Part shown: positions 11,372-21,275 of the stretch, one piece after another
Layout of the letters: each line of letters begins with the position of its first letter
Numbering within the stretch: the first letter of the stretch is position 1
NCBI GenBank assembly: GCA_023053545.1
Contig: JAKZAN010000006.1
Coordinates: forward strand, 2,981,001 to 3,045,000
Direction: 5' to 3'
DNA length: 64,000 nucleotides
Source of the DNA: Lepidurus packardi
Lineage: Eukaryota > Arthropoda > Branchiopoda > Notostraca > Triopsidae
Translations under genes and position numbers: made by a program
The notes under the pieces: model-generated
What the model was told of the DNA's origin: nothing
The model's input: the letters and a program-made list of their open reading frames with translations, nothing else
Database searches by the model: none

Positions 11372-11689
11372 TTTTATTGCTTTAAATTATCGTCCTTGGT
11401 TGGCGCTTATTTGCAACAGCATTGTTGACCAGCTGCTTTATTTGATTCTAGGCCGTTGTGTTACGGACCTGACATGATTTGCACTGTAAGTCGCAGTATA
11501 CAGATTAATTTAACTGATGTACTGTGCTCTTAGCTTCCAGGAAGTAACAATCAGTTGAATCGAAAAATAATAATAATAATAAAAAATGTTAGCTCTAGTA
11601 GTTATACTTGTATTTTACATACACCGCAAATGAGGCTTAGAATCTACAACTTCAAGAGTGTGTTTCAACTGGAAAATGCACTTTTTTTT
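11372..11689. other. Convergent DCTN4/NDUFV1 3' region
   Basis: Shared 3' flanking DNA. It contains a short AAT microsatellite near 11564-11586 and a T run just outside the NDUFV1 stop. No coding signal seen. Confidence 0.5.
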
Positions 11690-13663
11690 TCACAACGCGA
11701 CGTCCAGTTTGCCGTGTTCTTCTGCGTAGCGCTTCATGCGGGCCTCAATTTCAGGTCGGAAGTGGCGAATTAACCCCTATTTAAATTTTAGATCAGAAAT
11801 TTGCCATCAACAATTGCTCAACTGATATTGTAGAGAAAAGAGAACTTACTTGTACAGGCCATGCTGCACCATCACCTAATGCGCAAATGGTGTGCCCTTC
11901 TATTTGTTTGCTAACTTCCCATAGCATGTCAATTTCATCTGGGTGTGCCTTACCTTCAACTGCAAGACAAGTTATAGTTAGCAAAAAAAAAAGTCTAAAT
12001 GTCTAAATGCTCGGAACTTACCAAATCTATACATCATATTATTCATCCATCCAGTTCCTTCACGACAGGGAGTGCACTGTCCGCAAGATTCGTGTTTGTA
12101 GAATTTAGCCAGTCGGGCAATAGCGTAAATTACATCGGTTTGCTTGTTCATCACGATAAGCGCTGCAGTTCCTAAACCAGTTTGGGCAGCAACCAGACTG
12201 TCGAAATCCATAAGTACCTCCTCGCATACCCTAAATTAATGAACAAACTAAGGAAAAGTTTCAATGCTGCGTGAATGATTACTTTTTAGGTAAGAGCGGA
12301 GTTGAGGAACCTCCAGGGATAACTGCTAGGAGATTATCCCAGCCTCCTATGACACCCCCAGCATGACGCTCAATCAGTTCCTTCAGGGGAATTGACATTT
12401 CTTCTTCGACCGTGCAAGGGTTGTTTACATGGCCCGATATGTTGAAAAGTTTCGTGCCAGAATTACGGGTACGCCCAAAAGAGGCAAACCATTCCCCTCC
12501 ACGACGGCAGATAGCCTAAGAAAACATGGAATCAGCATCTTCGTAGAACCTGGGAACCAAAAGAGAGCCTTACTGGAGCCACAGCTACAGTTTCGACATT
12601 AGCGACAGTGGTTGGGCAGCCGAAGACACCGACATCAGCAGGAAAGGGAGGCTTGAGACGTGGCTTGCCTTGTTTGCCTTCCAAAGATTCAATCAAGGCT
12701 GTTTCTTCGCCACAAATGTATGCCCCAGCACCACGATGCATAAACACATCGAAATCGAAGCCAGAGTCGCAAGCATTCTTGCCCAACAAACCAGCAGCGT
12801 ACGCCTTTATACAGAAAAACGGGTTCAGATGGGCTGAAAAGTAGAACAACGTAAGTAGTACCTCGTTAATGGCCACTTGCATATTGGATGCTTCGTTATA
12901 GAATTCGCCACGAATATAGATGTAGGCGGCACGTGCTCCCATGGCTTTTCCAGCTACCAAACATCCTTCAATGAGCTTGTGGGGGTCGTGGCGCATAATC
13001 TCTCGATCTTTGCAAGTTCCGGGCTCTCCTTCGTCAGCGTTTACGACTAAGTACTTCGGTCTGCCATCGGAAGGTTTGTTCATAAACGACCATTTCATAC
13101 CAGTAGGGAAACCTGCGCCACCACGTCCGCGTAGACCAGATTTTTTGACCTCATCTAAGCAAAGAGATGTGCGAATTAATTAGGTATAATTGCTGAGATG
13201 TTGGTTTTAGTACTTAAAATCCAATCGTGGCCTTTTAACAAAATCTCTTTGGTCTTATACCAATCGCCTCTCTTCAAAGCTCCCTGCATTCGCCAGTCAT
13301 GGCGCCCGTAAAGATTTGTGAATATGCGATCTTCATCCTTCAGAGGGCCAAACTTAGTCTAAAAAAGAATCTAAATGAATCTGAGTTCAAAGAAAATTTT
13401 ATGAATGATTACTTTGGCAGGCGGGGGTGGAACCTGAGTAGTCTGGTTGCGTATGGCGACTGCGGAAATAGCAGGCAAGCTGGGAAGACCTGTGATGAAA
13501 TGCAACTCAAGTTACATAACTATACCACAAGCATACGTAATGTACATATAACTTGTACATTTACACGAAAATACGGAATAATGACTGACAGTAAATAAAG
13601 AAAAACATATTAAACTGGATAATTACCCCAACTGCCTTTGCTTAAAAGATTCGTTAGCGCCAT
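11690..13663 (-). CDS. NDUFV1: NADH dehydrogenase flavoprotein 1, complex I 51-kDa subunit
   Basis: Mitochondrial complex I subunit that binds NADH and FMN and carries the N3 [4Fe-4S] cluster. The first exon (ATG at 13661-13663, [13 protein letters not shown]) plus the next ([16 protein letters not shown]) form a mitochondrial presequence. The mature part has the FMN/NADH glycine loop [16 protein letters not shown], then [16 protein letters not shown], and [19 protein letters not shown]. The cluster ligands [15 protein letters not shown] lie near 12060-12100, with the fourth cysteine in [16 protein letters not shown]. The C-terminus is [16 protein letters not shown], stop at 11690-11692. All catalytic elements are present, so the gene appears intact. 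It is divergent from RNGTT. Confidence 0.96.
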
Positions 13664-14235
13664 AGGCTTAATAAATAATTTTCGCAGTTTCTTCCTGTTT
13701 TGTGTTCCGCGGATGTTTACGTTTTGAGGTTCAGGCCTGGAGAAAAAGATTGAAAGCGGCCATCGGCTGACCTGGATTCTTAAAAGTGTCAGATAAGTAC
13801 CTGCGGCAAGTGCATTTATTTCTATTACAAATTTCGTGGAGTAGTAGAATACACGATTTGAATTTGTTTGTTATATTTATTATATAGGATGATTTACTTA
13901 TAAAGGTAGACGTTCTAAATGTAGCTTATAGAAGGGTAAAAGCCTAGGTTTTATTCTGACGCATTTCGAACAAGCTCGAGATCAACCCGTTTCGTTGCTG
14001 CTATAGTTGCGGGTTATTTTGTTCACTGCTAGGCTGTTTTCGAATGCAGTCCCGCCTCTGAGATTAGTGTGTAATTAGGACACCTTGTCTAGAAGCGCTG
14101 TTATATGTTTTGATCATATGTGACGAACTTTATTTCGCCATGTAAATTTACAAAACTTACGTCTGTAAAGAAAATCTTTGTTTGTGTTAAACCCGATTGT
14201 CTGTCCTACCTAAAGTTCATTATAAAAAGTAAAAA
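13664..14235. promoter_or_regulatory. Divergent NDUFV1/RNGTT intergenic region
   Basis: 572 bp between two divergent starts, presumably holding both promoters and leaders. No TATA box stands out on either side. ORFs here are short and not family-like. Confidence 0.4.
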
Positions 14236-16675
14236 ATGAACCGTAAGCGAAAAGACTGGGGGTCCGGGCCTGGGCCTTTGCCACCACGTTGGCTTCATTG
14301 TCCTAGAAAATCGAATGGCGTGATTGGAAACAAGTTCATAGCCTTTAAAACGCCGCTGGGAGCTAAATACGATGAATCTGTCGATGAAGAATTTCGATTC
14401 CATCCTAAAATGCTCTTCGAATCTCTAAAGAGCTACAAAGTAAATCATACCAGATGCTTTGTCCAAAACAAAAGATTTACAATAATTTTTTTACCTTTCT
14501 TTTTTAATGAAAGGTAAAAGTTGGCCTCTGGATTGACCTCACAAATACAGACCGGTTCTATGATAAGGCAGAAGTGGAAGAGTTGGGTTGTAAATATGTG
14601 AAGCTAAATTGTAGAGGTCATGGCGAAACTCCTTCGCTTGAAACAACCCAAACCTTTGTGCGTATCTGTAAACGTTTTGTCCAACAAAACCCGTTGGAAA
14701 TTATTGGTGTTCATTGTACTCACGGGTTTAACCGTACGGGCTTCCTCATTACAGCTTATTTGGTTGGGGAAGAAGATTGGTCTGTGGAAGCTTCAGTACT
14801 GGAATTTGCCAAAGCTCGGTACATTTATTCTGCACATGTCAATCTTCAGTTGCATAATGTAACTGTTTTTCCATAGAACTCCTGGTATTTATAAAGCCGA
14901 CTACCTGCAGGAATTATTCCAGCGATATGGGGACGTGGAAGACACCCCACCTGCACCTGACTTACCGACGTGGCATACGGGTAAACTTGTACTCTTCCCT
15001 TTTCATTTAATTTAATATTTTTAAAATACGTTTTTAGAGTCTGATGATACGCAAAGCGGTGTAGATGACGATGGCAACGACTTAGCAAAAGAAGCCGAAG
15101 AAGAAGTTGACGAAGATGGCCCTAGCAAACCCAAGTAATAGGTTTAGTTTATATATTGTGTATATTTACTAGACACTTTGCTTTTAGACGAAGAAAAGAA
15201 AAGAACAAAAAGTGTCCCGTCTTTATGGAGGGCGTGCCAGGCGTACAATCTGTTGAGGGAGCTTTGTTGGGCCAAATACAGCGTAAAGTGCAGGAAATCT
15301 GTGAATGGGATAGGTAAGGAGTCCTCGTATCGTATTCGCCAAATGTCTGAAGATTTTTTTTTTATAGTTCTGGATTTCCTGGCTGTCAGCCGGTGTCCAT
15401 GGACTTGGAAAATTTGGAGTCTATTAAAGACTCTTATATGGTATCTTGGAAAGCTGACGGTACTAGGTATGCTTATTCAAAATCTAGCAAGTTCGTATAT
15501 GATGTCATATGTTAGGTATATGATGTTCATTGATGGGAAAGATCGTATTTTTTTCATTGACCGAGATAATTCCGTATTCCAAGCGCAAGGTGTGACGTTT
15601 CTTAAACAAGATCTTAGGACACATTTAAGTGACACTTTACTAGACGGGGTAAGCGTGTCTAAATTGAATTCCTAGCAAAAACTTACCTAAAATCGCATAT
15701 TATTAGGAAATGGTGATCGATAAAGTGGTAGACGGGCGCCAAACAAAACATTATCCAAGATATCTTATATATGACTGTATTCAGTATGATGGAGAGCAAG
15801 TTGGCAAGTCGGGTTTCCAAGACCGTTTGAAATGCATTCGCGTAAGCTTTTGCCTTTTTCCGTTTTCGCCTGAATAACTCAGTGACAAGAGTTTCAATTT
15901 TAGGAGAAAGTTGTCGGACCGCGTACCAATGCCATGAAAAAACAAATGATAATTCGCGAAAGGGAACCGTTCGGGGTTCGCTCTAAAGATTTTTGGGATA
16001 AAAGCTACGCAGAATATCTTTTATCAGAAAAATTTCAGCGTAATTTGTCTCACGAACCAGACGGACTTATATTTCAACCCGTTAATGAGGTAAAAATTGG
16101 AGAATTAAAGTTTAAGCGTAACTTAAGCTAAATTGTATTGTTTCAGTCGTATGTTCCTGGACAGTGTCCGTCGGTTTTAAAATGGAAACCCCCTAGTCAC
16201 AACTCGGTGGATTTTCGGCTTAAAATTGTGACGGAAGACAAACCAGGGTAAAAAAAAAGACCTTGAAAGCTTTCGGTTTTAATTTTATTGTTTCTTAATT
16301 TCTAAGGTGTTTGAAAAAAAAGATGGGCTATTTGTACGTGGGAAGTCTCGATAGACCCTTTGCTAGTATGCGGGTTACAAAAGATGTAAAAGATTTGGAC
16401 AAAAAGATAGTCGAATGCAAATTTGAAAACAATGGGTGGAAATTTATGCGAGAGCGTACTGATAAGAGTTTTCCTAACTCTTATAATACAGCCATGTGTA
16501 AGTTACGTTTCATTATAGACTCTAATAGGATTTTAACTGACGCTTTGTTCTAGCCGTTTGTCAAAGTATTAGGGAACCAGTAACGCAAACCATCTTGTTG
16601 GATTTTATCAAGGCTCACTCAAGCCAGTTCAAAGCTCCTCTACCGGCTCATTCAAGCTCTTCCCACAGGAGATGA
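14236..16675 (+). CDS. RNGTT: mRNA capping enzyme (RNA triphosphatase + guanylyltransferase)
   Basis: Bifunctional nuclear enzyme that removes the gamma phosphate of nascent RNA 5' ends and adds GMP. The N-terminal half is a cysteine-phosphatase-type triphosphatase with active-site loop [11 protein letters not shown] (about 14712-14745) after [14 protein letters not shown]. An acidic linker ([16 protein letters not shown]) leads to the nucleotidyltransferase with motif [16 protein letters not shown], the lysine forming the GMP adduct (split by an intron near 15470-15515). Later motifs are DGEMVIDK (about 15709), [12 protein letters not shown] (about 16055) and [17 protein letters not shown] (about 16172). 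The OB-fold end includes [19 protein letters not shown], stop at 16673-16675. Length is close to the animal norm. A first ATG with no competing upstream start supports 14236. Confidence 0.95.
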
Positions 16676-16844
16676 AGCTTGGCAAGATCGGCTGGGTCGT
16701 CAATTGGGCAACTTAATGTATATTGACTGTGCGTTACGTTTAGATGGTTCGTCTCTTAATCTTTCTTGCTTCTTGTGGGATATAGAGCATTTTGAACTTA
16801 GTTAACGTATAACAAGCGCTCTTTATTTTACAACGATAAGTAGT

Positions 16845-17908
16845 TTATATCATGCTTCTGGATGAAGGTGTTACAGAATAGCGACCATCGTCTCCTTCCC
16901 TAGCCTTATGTTCCTTGCACAACTTCTCCAGGTGGTGGACCACATTCACTTCAGCGGCGTCATATAAGTGCTCAGGTATTTCCTTCGAAAAGTTTTCCGT
17001 GAAAAGAAAATATACATTTACGTAACTAATTTACTTTATAGACGTCCAAAACTATATCTCGTGCGGTGCACGATTGATCTGGATTTTGACTTAAGAAAGC
17101 AAGGATCTGCTGTTCGCGTTTGTTTCTGTGCTCGATGTAGTGTTGCAGGCGCTCCATTGGATCGTTAATAACTGGTCCATGACCAGGATAAATGATTTGA
17201 GGCTTCAAGTCCACAATAGTTTTTAAGGAAAGCATATAGTCATGCAAATCTTCGAAAACGGTGGTTCCTTCGCCCAGAATGCAGTCACCGCTGAAGACTG
17301 CATTCTCTTCTTCAAGAGTAAGCACGATATGATCGGTAGTATGGCCAGGAGTGTGGATTACTTTCAGCGTAGCTCCTTCCAATTTGATCACTTCTCCGTT
17401 TTTCAGGAAAGTAAGGGGAATGTGGTCAGTAAGAGGGGTTTCATCGCCGTCCGATCGCGGGTATTTTGAAACCGTGCAATCTTGTGTATTAAATAAACAC
17501 AACATTTTTTATAAAGGATTTGCGAAACACATACCTTATTTAAAAAAATACCTTTTAATGGTAGGTTGAAGGACTTGAAAACGTCAGCTACCCCTCCTAC
17601 ATGATCATGGTGCCAGTGTGTTACAATAATGCGGTGTAACGAGATTTTATTCTCCTCTAATACTGTTCGTAAGTTTGATATGTAGTCGGGGACTCCTTCA
17701 TCTCCAGTATCAACGAGCAGTCTCCTAAATAATAGATGAAAAGACGGCTTTACAAATGGACTGCTAACACTAAGTAATTGTAATACTTTTCGCCTGTTCC
17801 TATCAAGTACGTGTTTGTCCCTTGCAGCGTCATTGGGCTTGGATTGCAGCCCAGAATCCGCCATACTCGTGGAGAAAGCTGTGTTAATTTTGGTATGACT
17901 GAAACCAT
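16845..17908 (-). CDS. LACTB2: Endoribonuclease LACTB2-like metallo-beta-lactamase fold protein
   Basis: Mitochondrial/cytosolic metallo-hydrolase reported in animals to cleave single-stranded RNA. Exons read [20 protein letters not shown], then [15 protein letters not shown], then the zinc motif [12 protein letters not shown]. Further ligands are in [22 protein letters not shown] and [10 protein letters not shown], so the HxHxDH, H, D and H ligand set is complete. The C-terminus ([20 protein letters not shown]) stops at 16845-16847. I chose the ATG at 17906-17908 ([15 protein letters not shown]) because it matches the family's short N-terminus. An in-frame ATG at 17951-17953 would add 15 residues. 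It is convergent with RNGTT (170 bp apart). Confidence 0.93.
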
Positions 17909-18348
17909 TGTTACTATATAACTGTTACAATAATTATCCACAATGGTTTCCACCTTTCAATACAAACTTAAAGATAAACTTTGTACAACTTCTACTTTCA
18001 ACTGCCTGTTTACTTCACTTTGGGCGATTCGTCGATCGTAGCGGATAACAAGACGACTGGCGAGTGGCGAAAGGTAAATGTGAACATTCAGTTCACTCCT
18101 CGAGCAACCGACATTTCCCAGCAAATGTCGTTCCTGTCCGGGATTCATAGCACTATTCCGGCTCGTTCATTTTTCGCTCGATATAACTTTTCTTTGGACC
18201 CGGAAGTATCTTATAAATAGTTTTCAATCCAATTCACAATAATCAGGAGTAACGTGGTGAAATGTGCGAGTGTCGTTACAGTTCGCTGTCAGGACCCATA
18301 CCATTGTTCTTCGTGCAATTTAAACTGATACTTTTCAAACTACGACAT
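17909..18348. other. LACTB2 upstream region with an unassigned plus-strand ORF
   Basis: A plus-strand ORF 17981-18220 (79 aa, segments LGDSSIVADNKTTGEWRK and FLSGIHSTIPARSF) has a good donor GAAAG/GTAAAT inside it. It could be an exon of an unrecognised gene or a decayed element. Another frame runs 18262-18498 but crosses the hairpin. No family recognised. Confidence 0.25.
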
Positions 18349-18417
18349 GCGACCAGACTATGTTCTTCTCCTCAGGATATTACTAACATCCCGAGGAGAA
18401 GAACGCAGTCTGGTCGT
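18349..18417. repeat. Near-perfect hairpin: 33-bp stem, 3-nt loop
   Basis: Left arm 18349-18381 starts GCGACCAGACT and contains TTCTTCTCCTC. Right arm 18385-18417 contains GAGGAGAAGAA and ends AGTCTGGTCGT. The loop is ACT. On minus-strand RNA the non-Watson-Crick positions become mostly G-U pairs, leaving few true mismatches. It could be a snapback duplication, a small foldback element or a structured RNA. The loop is unusually tight for a canonical microRNA precursor. Confidence 0.75.
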
Positions 18418-18522
18418 AATTCGACTGTGCTGGAAAAGCCCATTCAACGGCCGAGAAGTCAAAGATGCGCCAAAACGACCCAAGTGATCAAACTTTGACA
18501 GATACCTGTTTATGGGTTATCT

Positions 18523-18689
18523 CAGCGTTTCTCAAAGTGTGCGTCGCGGTAGGCTTGCAGGGGCGCCGCGAAAGATTCCTATAATTTCGTAGATGCAACA
18601 ATTATATAGGCGTATGTTCGAAGGGGCGCCGCACAAAGTGGGGATATGTTCAGGGGGGTGCCGCGAACGAAAAAGTTAGAGAACCCCTG
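18523..18689. mobile_element. Non-autonomous hAT-type MITE (167 bp) with 8-bp target duplication
   Basis: The left end is CAGCGTTTCTCAAAG and the right end is GAGAACCCCTG, whose complement CAGGGGTTCTC is typical of hAT/Charlie termini. The element is flanked by perfect direct repeats GGTTATCT (18515-18522 and 18690-18697), the 8-bp duplication expected of hAT transposases. Internally, GGGGCGCCGC-type blocks recur three times. It has no coding capacity. Confidence 0.85.
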
Positions 18690-18697
18690 GGTTATCT

Positions 18698-20472
18698 ATT
18701 AAAAGATTCGGTAGTATTACTTGAAAATATAAAGAAAGAGTTTATTAATTGTTTACCACCCTAGCTCGTATTTTCACCAGTTTCATAAACGCAGATAAGT
18801 TATAGGTTCAAAATAATTGCAATAGAAAATGTTTATTATGTCACGTCATACCCGGTTTACGTAAAACTGGGGGTCACATAAACCAATCGTAAGTTAATTC
18901 AGAAAAGAAATAACAATATAAAGTTAACAATTCTACGGGATAGTTAATTAGGAAATCGTAATCCAACACGTTAGCGTAATCCAAAAATATAAAGTTGAAA
19001 TAATCTGGAGTGCCATAGAAGAATGTTTATTTCAACAGAAACAAAGTTAATCATATAAACGGAATATCATGATCATGTTAATCGGAATATGTTGAACTGT
19101 ATGTGGACATGTACCTTTAACATACATGTGAAGTCACTTTTTTAGCTTGACCTTACATGTAAAACTTGCTTTAATAGATATATCCGTAATAAGTTATGTG
19201 GCTAAGTTTGAGCACTTGGATCGTGGGCACTAGTTTCTGATACTGAGAAGCACTTACACATTTGACTTTCATTGATTATCAGACGGGGAAGGAACTTGCC
19301 CAAAAACATTCCATGTGTACGGATGGACTAAAAGTGAAAAGTGGACCAACCCCCCTAATGTTAGCAGTTATATTTTCAGAACCGACATTTTGCAAAGACA
19401 AATGCTAGCTGCTGGTGTTTTCTACTAAAAATAGCAGATCGATCGCGCCTAAAAACCGTTGTGTTTAGGCGCGACCGGTACTTTCAAACCTTGCTTACTC
19501 CGTAATATGTATTGCGTTAAATTTGGAAACGTAGAATGAAACGTAGAAAATACACCTTTATACTATGTTAAAAGGCTTTACGAAATATCGCACCAGCAAG
19601 TTCGAAAAACTAGACAAAAATAAAGATACTTGTTTAATAGGGCAAAAAAATAGTCATTATTCCTGTAAATAGAAAAACAGTGTATGCATTGCAGTCCAAT
19701 TTCCTCGCTCTGTTTCGCGCCGTAGTCTCAATAACCTAACTGTTTGAGGAATCGGGAGTTTGTGAAGCTTGTTAAAGTATGTTACAGAAGAAATTCACAT
19801 TTTTCTTCATTTTTTTGCGAACGCTTTTGATTAATTTTTGTCCTTGGAATGCAGTTTACCTTTATGTAACAGCCGGTTTAATAGCTCTTTCTCTCTTTCT
19901 TATACAGGTCGCATTCCTGCAGTGGTGTTAACCTTGTTAATTTCGCGAACTGCTTCCGCTTATGACGACGGAATGTCATATAACTTAAAAAAATATTTTA
20001 TATGATAAGCCTTTGAAACTGTCCATTTTCCAATTTTAGTTCAAAGTACAGCTATTTACAAATAACTGATGGCTATAAATTGTGGAATGTCGAGATCAGT
20101 ATTTGCAGTTGTATCTTAAAATTCATGTAAGTTTTTTGTAGGACTTGTCGTTGCGACCCGGTTGTTACTATAGCGCGTGTACAATGCGAACATCTCAGCA
20201 AGATCCTGCCAATAAAAAATGATTTTGTTTCTCTACTGTCTAGCATCCAGAAACTATAATGACCATGTCCGACATCGAAAAAACATGCCTGCGAATTAGT
20301 AAGAAATAATTCGGAATAAATAATGCCCTCTACAAACGCAATAATTTATCAACTCTTCTTCCATATTGACTTCTCCGACAAATTTAGCAAAAATTTTTTT
20401 CCATGTAATACCAAAAATGCATGATAATGCCTCGAAACATTCATTTTAGTTTACATAAAGAATAAATCTGAT
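18698..20472. other. Gene-poor AT-rich region
   Basis: No ORF with family resemblance. Apart from a short hairpin at 19443-19474 it is mostly A/T-rich unique-looking sequence. The right end is the RNF4-like gene's 3' UTR. Confidence 0.5.
19443..19474. repeat. Perfect 11-bp inverted repeat (hairpin)
   Basis: TCGCGCCTAAA (19443-19453) and TTTAGGCGCGA (19464-19474) are exact complements around a 10-base loop. The stem is GC-rich in AT-rich surroundings. It could be a palindromic binding site, a transcription terminator-like structure or an element end. Confidence 0.7.
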
Positions 20473-21275
20473 TTATAAGAACAGAGGATGAGCATCTTTT
20501 GCACGCAAACGCTTACGGCAAGTGGGACATGCTTTGATTGTTAAGATAACTTCATCAATACAAGGCTTACAAAATACATGCCCGCAACTGGTAACATAAG
20601 TAGCTTTTCCAGCTTCACGCATTTGCTTTAGAGTATCAAGACATATCGGGCATTGAACTAAAATTCTCTCATCATCTGTAGAAGTAGGGGTAGTGAACAC
20701 ACTCTTGGTAGCGGAATCACGTGCGGCATCAGGAACTTCCTTAGAAATAGCAGCAACAGTTTCTTGTACGAACGGGGCTGGACTGCTCCCAGCGCCAAAA
20801 TAATTCACTACAATCACACTAGGTTCCCGATTAAGTGACAAAGCTGGAATCTCATCCACAATGACTGGGGAATTGGTGCGAATATTTTCTGAAACAATCA
20901 AAACTTCGTCATCTTGAAATGGAGTATATGCCCTTGCTTGAGTATCATGAATATCAGCATCACAAGTCAAATCCACAATACTACGATTCAATTCATTCTC
21001 AGGCATAAGAGGATTGGTTACTTCAGTTGAGTTTGGACTGATCAAGGTAAAGTACGGCGTTATATTGCCATTAGTCTCCACACCTACCCTGGCCTCAAGC
21101 ACTCTTGTGTGACGTGCCAAACCTTTGGACAAGTGACGACGTATCAAACACTATTTTGACTGACAGAAAGAAAAATACCCAATCTCCTGCTCGATCTGGT
21201 TGACATCCTATGTTGCAGCCTTTCAAATCGCTCAACTTGGCTACGTTCTCTTGTCCTCCTAGCCGGGCTGCTCAT
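20473..21275 (-). CDS. RNF4: RNF4-type SUMO-targeted RING E3 ubiquitin ligase (248 aa)
   Basis: Nuclear E3 ligase class that ubiquitinates poly-SUMOylated proteins (RNF4 in vertebrates, degringolade in flies). The C-terminal RING is complete: CPICLDTL, then TSCGHVFCKPC and CPTCRKRL, ending KDAHPLFL. Four hydrophobic/acidic stretches look like SUMO-interaction motifs: SIVDLTCD, DEVLIVSE, PVIVDE and SVIVVN. The coding exons are 21179-21275, starting MSSPARRTRERSQ with a basic RNF4-like N-terminus, and 20473-21122. A 56-bp intron joins them in phase 1 and gives SRRLGLARHTRV. A 5' UTR intron 21293-21429 is suggested by a GTAAGT donor and TATATAG acceptor. The ortholog call is from domain order and SIM content. 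Confidence 0.87.
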
